Source: an uncultured Lachnospiraceae bacterium (GTDB lineage Bacteria > Bacillota > Clostridia > Lachnospirales > Lachnospiraceae). Taken from it: DNA of 64,000 nucleotides. The DNA lies in NCBI GenBank assembly GCA_910579285.1, contig CAJTTT010000002.1, positions 124,001-188,000 on the forward strand, in the 5' to 3' direction. Shown one piece after another: positions 9,160 to 17,458 of this stretch. Within the stretch, counting starts at the first letter, position 1, and every line of letters starts with the position of its first letter. The notes beneath the pieces were generated by a model that saw only the letters and a list, made by a program, of their open reading frames with translations, searched no databases and was not told the origin of the DNA. Both the position numbers and the translations under genes were made by a program.

Positions 9160-10680
9160 ATGAAAAACAAAAAATTTCCCGCATGGCTTACGATAGAATC
9201 AAAGGACCGTCATCTCTTTTTTGCCCTGACAGCCGTATACATCATCTACATTCTGCCCATCCTGCTGGCAAACCGTCCCTACCAGGACGATCTTTCCCGC
9301 AGTCTCCACGGCATCACCGGCTGGAACAATGATGCCAGGCCGCTCACAGAGCTGCTTATCACCTGGCTGTGCGGCGGGACTCCCTTAAGCGACGTCCAGC
9401 CTCTCCCCCTCCTTTTGTCCGTGCTTCTCTTAGCCTATACGGTCACCCTGTACACAAAGCGTTATCCGGCTTCCGAAAAAAATATTGTTCCCGCCCTGCA
9501 GATAGGGTTTTTGGTAATTGCAAATCCTTTTCTCCTGTCCAACCTGTCCTATCGGTTTGACTGTGTCACCATGATCCTTGCGCTCTGTGCGGCGGTTCTT
9601 CCCTATGTGACACCCGTGAGAAAAGCGCTCTGGAAAGTTTTTGTCCTTTCCCTTTTTATGTGCCTTATCACACTCACCACTTACCAGCCTGCCTGCGGCG
9701 TCTACATCAGTCTCTGGTTTCTGGAAGTGTTTTTCATGCTCTACAATGAGCGGATCGATCTGCCCCGGCTTTTCGTCCGCGGATCCGCCTGTCTGTTAAG
9801 CGTTATTTTATATAAATATATTATATTAAACCGATATATCCGTCCGGGAAACGGCGGCTGGCAGCCTGATGCCTACCAGTTTGCATGGCGTTCTGAAAAC
9901 GGTTTTTTCTCCGGCGTTATCTTAAACTTTCAAAGCTTTATCCACTATGTGAATATTACCCTGCAGGGCATTCCAACGCTCCCGCTTTTGTTCTTTGTCT
10001 TACTCACCGCAGCCGGGATGATATTTACGGGACTTACTCTTTTTAAAATGAAGCGGCCATTATACAAGAGGGTCCTCACCTTGCTATACCTGCTCCTGCT
10101 CCCGGTTTTCATTGTTCTGGGAGCCGTTGGCCCGCTTCTTGTTCTGACCCATTCGTCCTTCAGCATAAGCGCACACTCTCTTCTGTGCCTGTGCAGTGTC
10201 GGTCTGTGGGCTGGCGTTATGATCTCGCCTCTCAGCCGCAGACTGCCCCGGCTTGGCCCTCTGCTGTTTCTTCCATGCGCGCTTTGCTGCCTGACCTTTT
10301 CCTACAGTTACGGAAATGCCATGACAAGTCAGAAGCAGTACGAGGAATACCTGACTTACAGCATTGCCCACGATGTGGAAACCCTGAACGCAGACGGTTC
10401 CATCCAGGCACTCACGGTATCCGGCAGAGCGCCGCGCTCTCCACAGACAGCGCGGCTGTGCGAAAAATACCCTCTGTTTGGCAATCTGGTTCCTGCCTAC
10501 CTGACCAATTCATCCTATATCGGCGGCGCCCAGCTTCTGCACTACACACAGGAGTCCTTCAGCTTCGAAGGGCTGACCGAAGAGGACCAGGAACTGATTG
10601 ACAGCACAGAGCCCGCTCTGGCTAACAGTATTTATGCCTGCTACGAAAGCGGGGAAAAAATCATTATCCTCTTCTACTAG
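9160..10680 (+). CDS. GtrII-like glucosyltransferase (membrane GT-C)
   Basis: The 506-residue protein has about ten hydrophobic segments and a C-terminal soluble tail of about 120 residues. After the first membrane segment is RPYQDDLSRSLHGITGW, which matches the acidic-loop signature of the GtrII family; GtrII enzymes transfer glucose from undecaprenyl-phosphate to O-antigen outside the cytoplasmic membrane. In this Gram-positive setting the acceptor would be a capsule or wall polymer. A promoter is visible just upstream, and the MBOAT and SGNH-like genes follow on the same strand (16-bp gap to the MBOAT gene), so glycosylation and O-acylation of one polymer may be coupled. The donor lipid could be made by one of the GT2 enzymes in this window. 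Confidence 0.75.
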   Translation: MKNKKFPAWLTIESKDRHLFFALTAVYIIYILPILLANRPYQDDLSRSLHGITGWNNDARPLTELLITWLCGGTPLSDVQPLPLLLSVLLLAYTVTLYTKRYPASEKNIVPALQIGFLVIANPFLLSNLSYRFDCVTMILALCAAVLPYVTPVRKALWKVFVLSLFMCLITLTTYQPACGVYISLWFLEVFFMLYNERIDLPRLFVRGSACLLSVILYKYIILNRYIRPGNGGWQPDAYQFAWRSENGFFSGVILNFQSFIHYVNITLQGIPTLPLLFFVLLTAAGMIFTGLTLFKMKRPLYKRVLTLLYLLLLPVFIVLGAVGPLLVLTHSSFSISAHSLLCLCSVGLWAGVMISPLSRRLPRLGPLLFLPCALCCLTFSYSYGNAMTSQKQYEEYLTYSIAHDVETLNADGSIQALTVSGRAPRSPQTARLCEKYPLFGNLVPAYLTNSSYIGGAQLLHYTQESFSFEGLTEEDQELIDSTEPALANSIYACYESGEKIIILFY

Positions 10681-10696
10681 AGGCGCGGAGGCAGCC

Positions 10697-12142
10697 ATGC
10701 TTTTTAATTCTCTAACCTTTGCCGTCTTTTTACTGGCGGCTTTTGTCCTGTATCATATCGTGCCTGTCAGATTTCGATGGGTTTTCCTGCTGGCGGCCAG
10801 CTATGCCTTTTACATGAATCTGCATGCGGCCTACGGCCTTCTGCTGTTTGGCGCCACCATTCTGACCTACTTTTTGGCGCTCAGTCTGGAAAAGGCCCCC
10901 CGGCAGGCGAAAAAGCGGATCTGTCTGCTTGGCGGCGTTGTGCCCCTTGTGGTCATCCTTCTGGTCTTTAAGCTGGGCGCTCCCGTCATCGGCAGGATCA
11001 ACAGTTTCATCGACGCCGGACGCCTGTCCATGCAGCCTTTGACCGTGAAAATCCTGCTGCCCGCAGGCGTTTCCTTCTATTTCTTCCAGTCTATGGGATA
11101 TCTGATTGATGTGTATAAAGGGAAAATCAAAGCAGAGCGGCATTTTGGCTACTACGCCCTCTTCGTCTCCTTTTTCCCTCAGCTTCTGGCCGGCCCCATA
11201 GGCCGGGCGGACGTCCTGCTGCCCCAGCTCAAAAAGGAGCGGCGCTTTGAATACAACAATGTGACCTACGGCCTCAAGCTGATGGCCTGGGGATATTTTA
11301 AAAAGCTGGTGATCGCGGATGTGTTCGCCGCCACGGTAAATAAAGTATACGACAATGCATACAGCTATGTGGGCCTTGTGTTTATCATTGTCACGGTGAT
11401 GTTCGCCATCGAAATCTACTGCGATTTTTCGGGGTATTCGGACATTGCCATCGGCTGTGCAAAGCTTTTTGGCATAGAGCTTGCAGTTAACTTCAAAAGC
11501 CCATACCTCTCCTTTTCCATCAAGGAATTTTGGAGCCGCTGGCATATCTCCCTGTCCACCTGGTTCCGGGACTATGTCTACATTCCTCTCGGCGGCAACC
11601 GGGTGCCGAAGTGGCGGCGCTGTCTGAATCTCCTCCTCACCTTTCTGGTGAGCGGCTTCTGGCACGGCAGCAGTCTGACCTACATCCTCTGGGGCGCCAT
11701 CCACGGCATTTTGCAGATCATAGAAACGCTTCTTTACCCGAAGATCAGACGGGGCGTTCCTGTCACCAGACGAAAACACTGGTGGCAGCTTCCCGTCACC
11801 TTCACCATGCTTTGTTTTACCTGGATCTTTTTCCGGGCAAACACCATCCAGGACGCCTTCTGGATTATCTCAAGACTGTTCTGGGATATCGGCAGACCTG
11901 TCAATTACCTGAAAACCGCCGTGATCTGTCTGGACATGCCCTATCTGTCCATGCTCGGTATGCTGCTGTCAGCAGCTGTGCTTTTCCTTTACGACATGGT
12001 TTCGCTCAAGCAGGACGTGATCGAACTGGTGTCCCGTCAGAAGGGCCCGGTGCGGTGGAGTGTCTATGTACTGCTGCTGGTGGTGATTGCCCTGTTTTCA
12101 CAAAAAGGGATTGCGACGGAGTTTATCTATTTTCAATTTTAA
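10697..12142 (+). CDS. MBOAT-family O-acyltransferase (AlgI/DltB-like)
   Basis: The 481-residue protein is polytopic with the family blocks FWSRWHISLSTWFRDYVY and PLGGNR, then GFWHGSS with catalytic-type His323. These are the best-conserved features of AlgI/DltB-like acyltransferases. I place the start at 10697, where GGAGG sits five bases upstream, instead of the longer frame from 10598, which overlaps the preceding gene. The SGNH-like gene follows 39 bases later, giving the standard MBOAT-SGNH pair for extracytoplasmic O-acetylation of polysaccharide. Confidence 0.92.
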   Translation: MLFNSLTFAVFLLAAFVLYHIVPVRFRWVFLLAASYAFYMNLHAAYGLLLFGATILTYFLALSLEKAPRQAKKRICLLGGVVPLVVILLVFKLGAPVIGRINSFIDAGRLSMQPLTVKILLPAGVSFYFFQSMGYLIDVYKGKIKAERHFGYYALFVSFFPQLLAGPIGRADVLLPQLKKERRFEYNNVTYGLKLMAWGYFKKLVIADVFAATVNKVYDNAYSYVGLVFIIVTVMFAIEIYCDFSGYSDIAIGCAKLFGIELAVNFKSPYLSFSIKEFWSRWHISLSTWFRDYVYIPLGGNRVPKWRRCLNLLLTFLVSGFWHGSSLTYILWGAIHGILQIIETLLYPKIRRGVPVTRRKHWWQLPVTFTMLCFTWIFFRANTIQDAFWIISRLFWDIGRPVNYLKTAVICLDMPYLSMLGMLLSAAVLFLYDMVSLKQDVIELVSRQKGPVRWSVYVLLLVVIALFSQKGIATEFIYFQF

Positions 12143-12181
12143 GAAGCACGTTTCACGAACGATGACGGAAAGGATTATGGC

Positions 12182-13168
12182 ATGGAGAAAAAAAATACAG
12201 TCCTCATTTTTATCATCAAATGCATTGCCATACCCGCGGCAGCTATCTCAATACTCTTCCTGCTGAATCTGCCGTACCGGGAAATAGATGATGCGAAATA
12301 TATGGATATGTGGAATCTGCGGATGCTGGGGAACCAGATCAACGAGGTGGAGATCGCCAATGTTGGCAGCTCCCACGGCGCATATGACTTTATCTATGAC
12401 GGGCTGACGGAAGACGGATATTCCTGCTTTAACTTTGGCAGCGTAAGCCAGACTTACCAGTACGATCTGGCTCTGCTGCAGGAGTATGGCAGTCATTTGG
12501 ACGAGGAATGCATCGTGTTTATCCCCGTCTCCTACTTTTCCTTCAACAACGAGACGGTAAATGAAACCGAAGCGCAGGCGTTGTCCGTGAAATATTACCA
12601 CTGCCTCTCCCCGAAGAACATTCCAGACTACGACCTCTACACAGACATCGTGACAACCAGACTTCCGATTCTCTCCGCCGGGGAGGATCTGCTCAAGCTG
12701 CTGCCTTCGTTTTCCCTCTCCCTAAAGGCGTTCGCCGCAGAGGGCAGCCCGGATGGCGGAATGGACGAGGCCGCTGTGGCGGAGTTCGCAAACCGGGCCG
12801 CCATGCGCTATGACCGTCATTTCAACAACAAAGAAAATCTCTTTTTACCCGAGCGCGAGGAACAGCTTCTCTCCCTGATCGACTACTGCCAAAAACACGG
12901 GCTTACGCCCGTGCTCATCACCACGCCTTTCTCCTCTTATTACAACGCCCAGGTATCCGAAGAATTTCTGGACCGCTTTTACGGCACAATCAACCGCATT
13001 TCATCTGACACAGATGTCAGTTATTACGATTATTCCCACGACAAACGGTTTCAGGAAAATCTGACCTATTTTTCTGACTCTGACCATCTGAATGCGGAGG
13101 GCGCGGCGTATTTCATGGAGATTATTGCGGAAGAAGTGCCGGAGCTGAGGGCGGCGCTGGGGGAGTAG
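12182..13168 (+). CDS. DltD/AlgJ-type SGNH-like protein, MBOAT partner
   Basis: The 328-residue protein has one N-terminal membrane anchor (about residues 8-30) and an extracellular domain. NVGSSHG at residues 60-66 holds the candidate nucleophile Ser63 or Ser64, and SDSDHLN near the C-terminus gives Asp301 and His302. This is the layout of the second component in MBOAT systems, thought to complete acyl transfer to the polymer. The ATG at 12182 has AAAGGA seven bases upstream. It is the last gene of the 9160-13168 plus-strand unit and converges on the ATPase gene at 13285. Confidence 0.8.
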   Translation: MEKKNTVLIFIIKCIAIPAAAISILFLLNLPYREIDDAKYMDMWNLRMLGNQINEVEIANVGSSHGAYDFIYDGLTEDGYSCFNFGSVSQTYQYDLALLQEYGSHLDEECIVFIPVSYFSFNNETVNETEAQALSVKYYHCLSPKNIPDYDLYTDIVTTRLPILSAGEDLLKLLPSFSLSLKAFAAEGSPDGGMDEAAVAEFANRAAMRYDRHFNNKENLFLPEREEQLLSLIDYCQKHGLTPVLITTPFSSYYNAQVSEEFLDRFYGTINRISSDTDVSYYDYSHDKRFQENLTYFSDSDHLNAEGAAYFMEIIAEEVPELRAALGE

Positions 13169-13200
13169 CCCATAAACGTGATGGAAGTTTTGACATGATT

Positions 13201-13225
13201 GCTTGTTTTGCAAGCGGCTCTTTTT
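13201..13225 (+). terminator. Possible short intrinsic terminator
   Basis: GCTTG and CAAGC form a five-base stem at 13201-13215, followed by GGCTC and a run of five T residues. It lies 33 bases after the SGNH-like stop. The stem is short, so the call is weak. Confidence 0.3.
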
Positions 13226-13284
13226 ATACTCAACCCAGTACGCTCAGGCAGGTAACCCATTTTTCTTCAGCGCTCCAAGTCCCG

Positions 13285-14577
13285 TCAAAGCAGTTCCCTC
13301 GTTTTTCTGACAAGATACAGCGGGATATTGGTAATATACCCGTCTTTCCGATAACCGCGTCTGGAAAAGCGCAGCGCATATTCCGGCCGGGAATCCGCAA
13401 TATATTTTTTGAAAGATGGGGCAGATTTATCTTCCCCGCCTTTTGCTTCTATGGGTATCATCTCAGTGCCATATTGCAGAACAAAATCAATCTCGCTGTT
13501 TTTATCAGAAAAATAGCATGGTTCCATCTCAAACTGACCCCGAAGCTGCTGTAAACAATAGTTTTCCGTCAGCGCTCCTTTAAACTGGTAATCCGTCTTC
13601 AAAAGGATGGCGCTGTTGTCAATGCCCGCCATGTGTTTGAGAAGTCCCGTGTCAAACAAAAAAAGCTTGAACTGATCCAGTCTTTCAAAGGCGGAAAGCG
13701 GATGCTCCATTTTGGATACATTGTAAACGCGGTTCAGCATACCGGCTGAGACAAGCCATTCAATCGCCTCCTCGAAGTCACGCGCCCGGCCGCCTTCGCG
13801 CACCGCCCCGTACATAAACTTCTCGTTTGACTTTGCGAGCTGTGTGACAATGCTGCGGAAGACCATGAGAATGCGTCCGCTGTTCACCTTCCCATTATGT
13901 TTGGAAAAGTCGTTTTCATAGACTTCAATCAGCTCACGCTGTATCTTGGAAATCTTCTGCGGGTCGCGATATTTTACCCATGATTCGACACATTCCGGCA
14001 TACCACCGATGATCAGATAGTAGTTGTATGCTTCAAGCAGGCGGCTGTGAAAAATATCTTCAATCTGCTGGTTCTTCTGAATGCCTGCATAATAATCATA
14101 AAGGGGCGGATCAACCGCACAAAGGAACTCGTCAAAGGTCAGCGGAAAGATGTCCAGCAGATTGACCATACCGACAGGATAGGATTTCGGCTTTGCAAGG
14201 AGCGTTCCAAGCAGACTCCCGGCCGCGATAACATGATAGTCATTGGCCTTTTCCTTGAAATATTTCAGTGCATTCAAAGCCTCCGGGCACTCCTGTATTT
14301 CGTCGAAAATGATGAGCGTTTCACCCGGAAGAATTTTTTCTCCGGCAATCATGGAAAGAAGCTCAATGATCCGCTGCGGATTTTTGTTGGTTTCAAAGAT
14401 GGATTTCAGTTCATCCTCTTCGTCAAAGTTAAAATAGACAAAACTGTGATAACAGCTTTGTCCAAATTCTTTCATCAGCCATGTCTTGCCAACCTGACGC
14501 GCCCCCTTCAGCACCATAGGCTTTCGCTCCTCGCTGGCTTTCCAGCTGATCAGATCCTGAATGACATTTCGTTTCAT
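13285..14577 (-). CDS. AAA ATPase with C-terminal DUF4143 domain
   Basis: The 430-residue protein begins with an AAA domain: Walker A GARQVGKT at residues 25-32 and Walker B LIIFDEIQ at 88-95. A winged-helix-like middle follows, and the C-terminal DUF4143 region (about 220-420) carries SEIDFVL and PIEAKGG, which resemble the core of a PD-(D/E)XK nuclease fold. Such proteins are abundant in gut anaerobes and archaea; their biological role is not established. The gene is isolated: convergent with the upstream acylation unit and separated from the glycan genes by a repeat array that contains its promoter. GGGGG lies six bases before the ATG. Confidence 0.9.
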   Translation of the reverse strand: MKRNVIQDLISWKASEERKPMVLKGARQVGKTWLMKEFGQSCYHSFVYFNFDEEDELKSIFETNKNPQRIIELLSMIAGEKILPGETLIIFDEIQECPEALNALKYFKEKANDYHVIAAGSLLGTLLAKPKSYPVGMVNLLDIFPLTFDEFLCAVDPPLYDYYAGIQKNQQIEDIFHSRLLEAYNYYLIIGGMPECVESWVKYRDPQKISKIQRELIEVYENDFSKHNGKVNSGRILMVFRSIVTQLAKSNEKFMYGAVREGGRARDFEEAIEWLVSAGMLNRVYNVSKMEHPLSAFERLDQFKLFLFDTGLLKHMAGIDNSAILLKTDYQFKGALTENYCLQQLRGQFEMEPCYFSDKNSEIDFVLQYGTEMIPIEAKGGEDKSAPSFKKYIADSRPEYALRFSRRGYRKDGYITNIPLYLVRKTRELL

Positions 14578-14606
14578 TGAAATCCCCCTTCTATATGCCC
14601 AAAATC

Positions 14607-14635
14607 AGTATCGCACATTTTTCCGCGAGTTTCAA
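14607..14635 (-). promoter_or_regulatory. Promoter of the AAA/DUF4143 gene, embedded in repeat unit 1
   Basis: On the minus strand TTGAAA (14630-14635) is followed after exactly 17 bases by GATACT (14607-14612), with TG one base before the -10 (extended -10). The predicted start point leaves a leader of about 23 bases. The -35 and most of the spacer lie within the first 32-bp repeat. Confidence 0.6.
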
Positions 14636-14751
14636 TTACTTTTTGCACATTTTTCCGCCATTTTCGACAGCTGATTCCACATTTTCCCTCCGTTTTCGAC
14701 AAATAATTTCACATTTTTTTGAGTTTTACAGAAAAAATTTTCACATTTTTC
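14614..14751. repeat. 32-bp tandem direct repeat array, about 4.3 units
   Basis: The motif CACATTTTTC, or a close variant, begins at 14614, 14646, 14678, 14710 and 14742, so the period is exactly 32 bases. Units 1-3 also share the following CCGCC/CCTCC-GTTTTCGACA portion; unit 4 is more diverged, and unit 5 is cut by the stop codon of the deacetylase gene at 14758-14760. The array fills almost all of the 180-bp gap upstream of the ATPase gene. It has no coding potential because the period is not a multiple of three. Confidence 0.85.
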
Positions 14752-14757
14752 TCAAAC

Positions 14758-15687
14758 TCACCACTCCACGCCGAGCACCGCTTCCTTTTCCACATGCCTG
14801 TCCTCCCGGAGATAAAAATCCGCCGCCGCTTCTTTTGCGATCTCGGGCGTAACCTCCTCCGGCAGGGTAATGCCCGGATGGAATAGAATTTCCAATGTTC
14901 TCCCATCCTTTTGGGCCTTGCGCCTCATTTTTCCGTAAAGTCTTTCTATTCTCTCTCTGTCCATCCGCCCGCTCATCACAAGTCCCCAGAGATACATCCG
15001 GCTCATCCCGTTCTCTTTGCAGTAGCGGTCCACCTTGTGGGAGTAGAGGGATAACAGCCTGTTCTTTATGAAATTGACGGGGCGGTACGTCCTATATAAT
15101 GACACATCTGTCAGAAACACACCGAGCACTTCCCTGGAATTGCGGATATACTCTAACGCATACCCCTCCGCGCGCACAGCTTCCAGAACCGCCTCCCACA
15201 CCACGGGAATCATGTGGGCATGCTGGTGGCTGTCGATCCGAAGCCCCTTCTGCCCGCAGGGAACGCTGTACCGGGCCGCGATCCCGATGCACGTTTCTAT
15301 GGCCGTCTGTGCCTTTGCCAGCTGGGCTTTGATTTCACACACCAGCTGCGCCCGTATCTTCTTTCTTTTATGCGGCAGATAAGACGCCGCAAAGAGTCCT
15401 CCCCATCCAAGGCCCATCAGATCGGTGCCCGGCTTTACGAGATCGGGAGCCGCCGCCTTGCCTGCCAGACTTCTCCCCTCCACAAAATCCAGGTGCACGG
15501 ACAGAAGCGGCAAAAAGGGAAGCTTCGGTATCTCCCTGTAAAGAAGCTCCATACATTCCTCAAAACAGCTCATATTCGGCACAATGCTGATGCTGTCGAG
15601 CCTGCCTGCCTGCATACATGCCAGCATGTCCTTTGACGTATTGAAAGTAAGCGCGTAATCGTCCGCGTGAATATCCGGTTTACTCAT
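14758..15687 (-). CDS. YdjC/ChbG-like carbohydrate deacetylase
   Basis: This 309-residue protein starts with DIHADDYALT, the metal-binding Asp pair typical of the YdjC/ChbG/HpnK family, and has DSHQHAHMIP in the middle, which gives the metal-ligand histidines. Members remove acetyl groups from N-acetylated sugars, including diacetylchitooligosaccharides and lipid-linked sugars. The ATG at 15687 has GGAGGG eight bases upstream; the open frame reaches 15813 but without support. It overlaps by 8 bp the end of the LIC_10190-type membrane protein, so translation is likely coupled and the two probably act on the same lipid-linked or polymer-bound sugar. Confidence 0.85.
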   Translation of the reverse strand: MSKPDIHADDYALTFNTSKDMLACMQAGRLDSISIVPNMSCFEECMELLYREIPKLPFLPLLSVHLDFVEGRSLAGKAAAPDLVKPGTDLMGLGWGGLFAASYLPHKRKKIRAQLVCEIKAQLAKAQTAIETCIGIAARYSVPCGQKGLRIDSHQHAHMIPVVWEAVLEAVRAEGYALEYIRNSREVLGVFLTDVSLYRTYRPVNFIKNRLLSLYSHKVDRYCKENGMSRMYLWGLVMSGRMDRERIERLYGKMRRKAQKDGRTLEILFHPGITLPEEVTPEIAKEAAADFYLREDRHVEKEAVLGVEW

Positions 15688-17413
15688 GTCGAAATCCCTC
15701 CTGAAAACTCTCCCCCCGCAGCCGGAGCGCTTTAAGCTGTCCGCCCTGGGGTGTGGCCGGAAACGCAAAATACCCCGACAGATCCCCCTCGTCCGGCTTC
15801 CAGATGTGGACATTGTCCACGGGGTACTGGGTAGACTGCCAGGAAAGATAATCAGGCTGTCTGACCAGATCCTTCGGCTCCATCTCCGAAAGCTCTAAAA
15901 GTTTCCCGCCATATTGCAGTAAAAATACCGCCACAACCGCCACCGCCGCTGCGCGCACCAGATTCTCCCACACAGGAGCCTTCTCCAAGTCTGCAGTCCC
16001 AGACCGCCCATCCGCCGCCGGCCCTGTCTTCCCGCCTGCCAGATCGAGCGCCGCTCCCAGCGTCAACGCCGCCAGCATATACATATACGGTCCGCCGTAG
16101 CGCATATGGGGCGCCGTCACCAGCCAGAAAAAGAGATTGACAATTCCCGTGCCAAGCAGGGCCGCCCACGCATATTCCCTGCGCCGGAAACACCGTACCA
16201 GCACACACAAAACCACAGGAATGCACAGCAGCCCCGTCACAATCAGAATGCGGCTCCCCATTCCCTGTCTGAGAAACCAGCCGGGAATCCAGCCGAAAAA
16301 GGAATTGTCATATGCCGCCTCACTTGTAATGCCTCTTGCAAACATTTTGATGTCCAGACTGTCCTTCGCCAGCACCTCCCTGTCCATCTTCCAGTCCGGG
16401 TGAAACAGATCCAGCCCAGCGTAAGGATAGACAAGATAGCCGGAAATGACCACATTGCGGATCAGATACGGCATCAGAATAAACAGCCCTGCCGCCACAT
16501 GGGAAACAATGGCCCTTCCGTTTCTTTCTCTGACAAACAGGTACAGCGGGTACAGCGCCAGAATTGCCACAGCTGCCGCCGACAGCTTTACCGTTGCGGC
16601 ATATACGCTGACCAGACACAGCCAGCCGTACATGATGCCGTCCTCTCTGCCGCTCTCGTGAAACTCACTCCACTTAGTCAGGATATAGAGGACAAGGAGC
16701 ATGGCCCAGATATCCGTGCCGGAGGACGCAATGTCATAACGCTTCTGTACCACAAATATGACCATCACGCCCTTCAGAAAATCCGAAGTCCGCAGGCTGT
16801 TCTCTCCCCACAGGCGGATCGTGGCGCATACATAGATAAGAGCCGCCAGACAGAAAAACCCGTTTAAGCTGTGCACAGACTGTCCGACAAGCCATCCCAG
16901 GCTGAAAAGCGCCTGCAGGGACATGAACGCACTGTTGTAAGCCAGCCGCATATGAAGATTTCCAAGTCCCGGAACTACCCCGTAATCCTCGATCCATCGG
17001 ATCGCCTGGGCATGATAAAGCCCCGTGTCGTATTGGCCCGGGCTCTGGGTTGTCCAGATCAGCGTGAGAACAAAGCAAAACAAAACTGCCGCAGTCCGCC
17101 AGACAGCCAGCCTCGCCCATGTGCATCCCGGAAAAAGAACGATGCCTTCTTTCTGCCGAAAACGGCGGTAAATCCACACGCAAAACAAAAGTATGCCCAC
17201 CGCTCCCAGAATGGTGCAGGCAATTCCCGCAACCTTGTAAAAAAGACTGAAAAGCTGGGCATACACATTCAGAACAATCAAGCCTGTCACAATATAAATA
17301 TCGGGACGCCCCATGTTCTCCCGGCGGTTTTTGTATACGACATCCGTAACCGCCTTACCGAAGAGCAGAGCCGCCCCGCCGATCATCACCCACGAAAATA
17401 GCACCATCAACAT
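15680..17413 (-). CDS. Polytopic membrane protein (LIC_10190-type, GT-C-like)
   Basis: The 577-residue protein has about twelve membrane segments and a C-terminal soluble part. The block QYDTGLYHAQAIRW, then GVVPGLGNLH and LAYNSAF, is the hallmark I associate with LIC_10190-family membrane proteins; it places Asp and His in the first large outer loop, as GT-C glycosyltransferases do. The biochemical role is not established. GGGGG lies seven bases before the ATG. The gene precedes and overlaps the YdjC-like deacetylase and follows a GtrB-like GT2 by 45 bp, which suggests a three-gene unit: GT2 makes the lipid-linked sugar, this protein transfers it, and the deacetylase trims it. That flow is an inference. 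Confidence 0.7.
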   Translation of the reverse strand: MLMVLFSWVMIGGAALLFGKAVTDVVYKNRRENMGRPDIYIVTGLIVLNVYAQLFSLFYKVAGIACTILGAVGILLFCVWIYRRFRQKEGIVLFPGCTWARLAVWRTAAVLFCFVLTLIWTTQSPGQYDTGLYHAQAIRWIEDYGVVPGLGNLHMRLAYNSAFMSLQALFSLGWLVGQSVHSLNGFFCLAALIYVCATIRLWGENSLRTSDFLKGVMVIFVVQKRYDIASSGTDIWAMLLVLYILTKWSEFHESGREDGIMYGWLCLVSVYAATVKLSAAAVAILALYPLYLFVRERNGRAIVSHVAAGLFILMPYLIRNVVISGYLVYPYAGLDLFHPDWKMDREVLAKDSLDIKMFARGITSEAAYDNSFFGWIPGWFLRQGMGSRILIVTGLLCIPVVLCVLVRCFRRREYAWAALLGTGIVNLFFWLVTAPHMRYGGPYMYMLAALTLGAALDLAGGKTGPAADGRSGTADLEKAPVWENLVRAAAVAVVAVFLLQYGGKLLELSEMEPKDLVRQPDYLSWQSTQYPVDNVHIWKPDEGDLSGYFAFPATPQGGQLKALRLRGESFQEGFRHE

Positions 17414-17458
17414 ACTTGCACCCCCATGTCTGCTTCCACGCAGACATTCTTTTCATTC

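Noticed and set aside
13285..14577. AAA/DUF4143 gene considered as a transposon ATPase
   Set aside because: No transposase, terminal inverted repeats or target duplications are seen around it.
14614..14751. Array considered as CRISPR
   Set aside because: Units are directly tandem with no unique spacers of regular length, no palindromic repeat and no cas genes nearby.
14577..14852. Plus-strand open frame through the 32-bp repeats
   Set aside because: The repeat period is not a multiple of three, so the peptide is not periodic, and no ribosome site or homology is seen.
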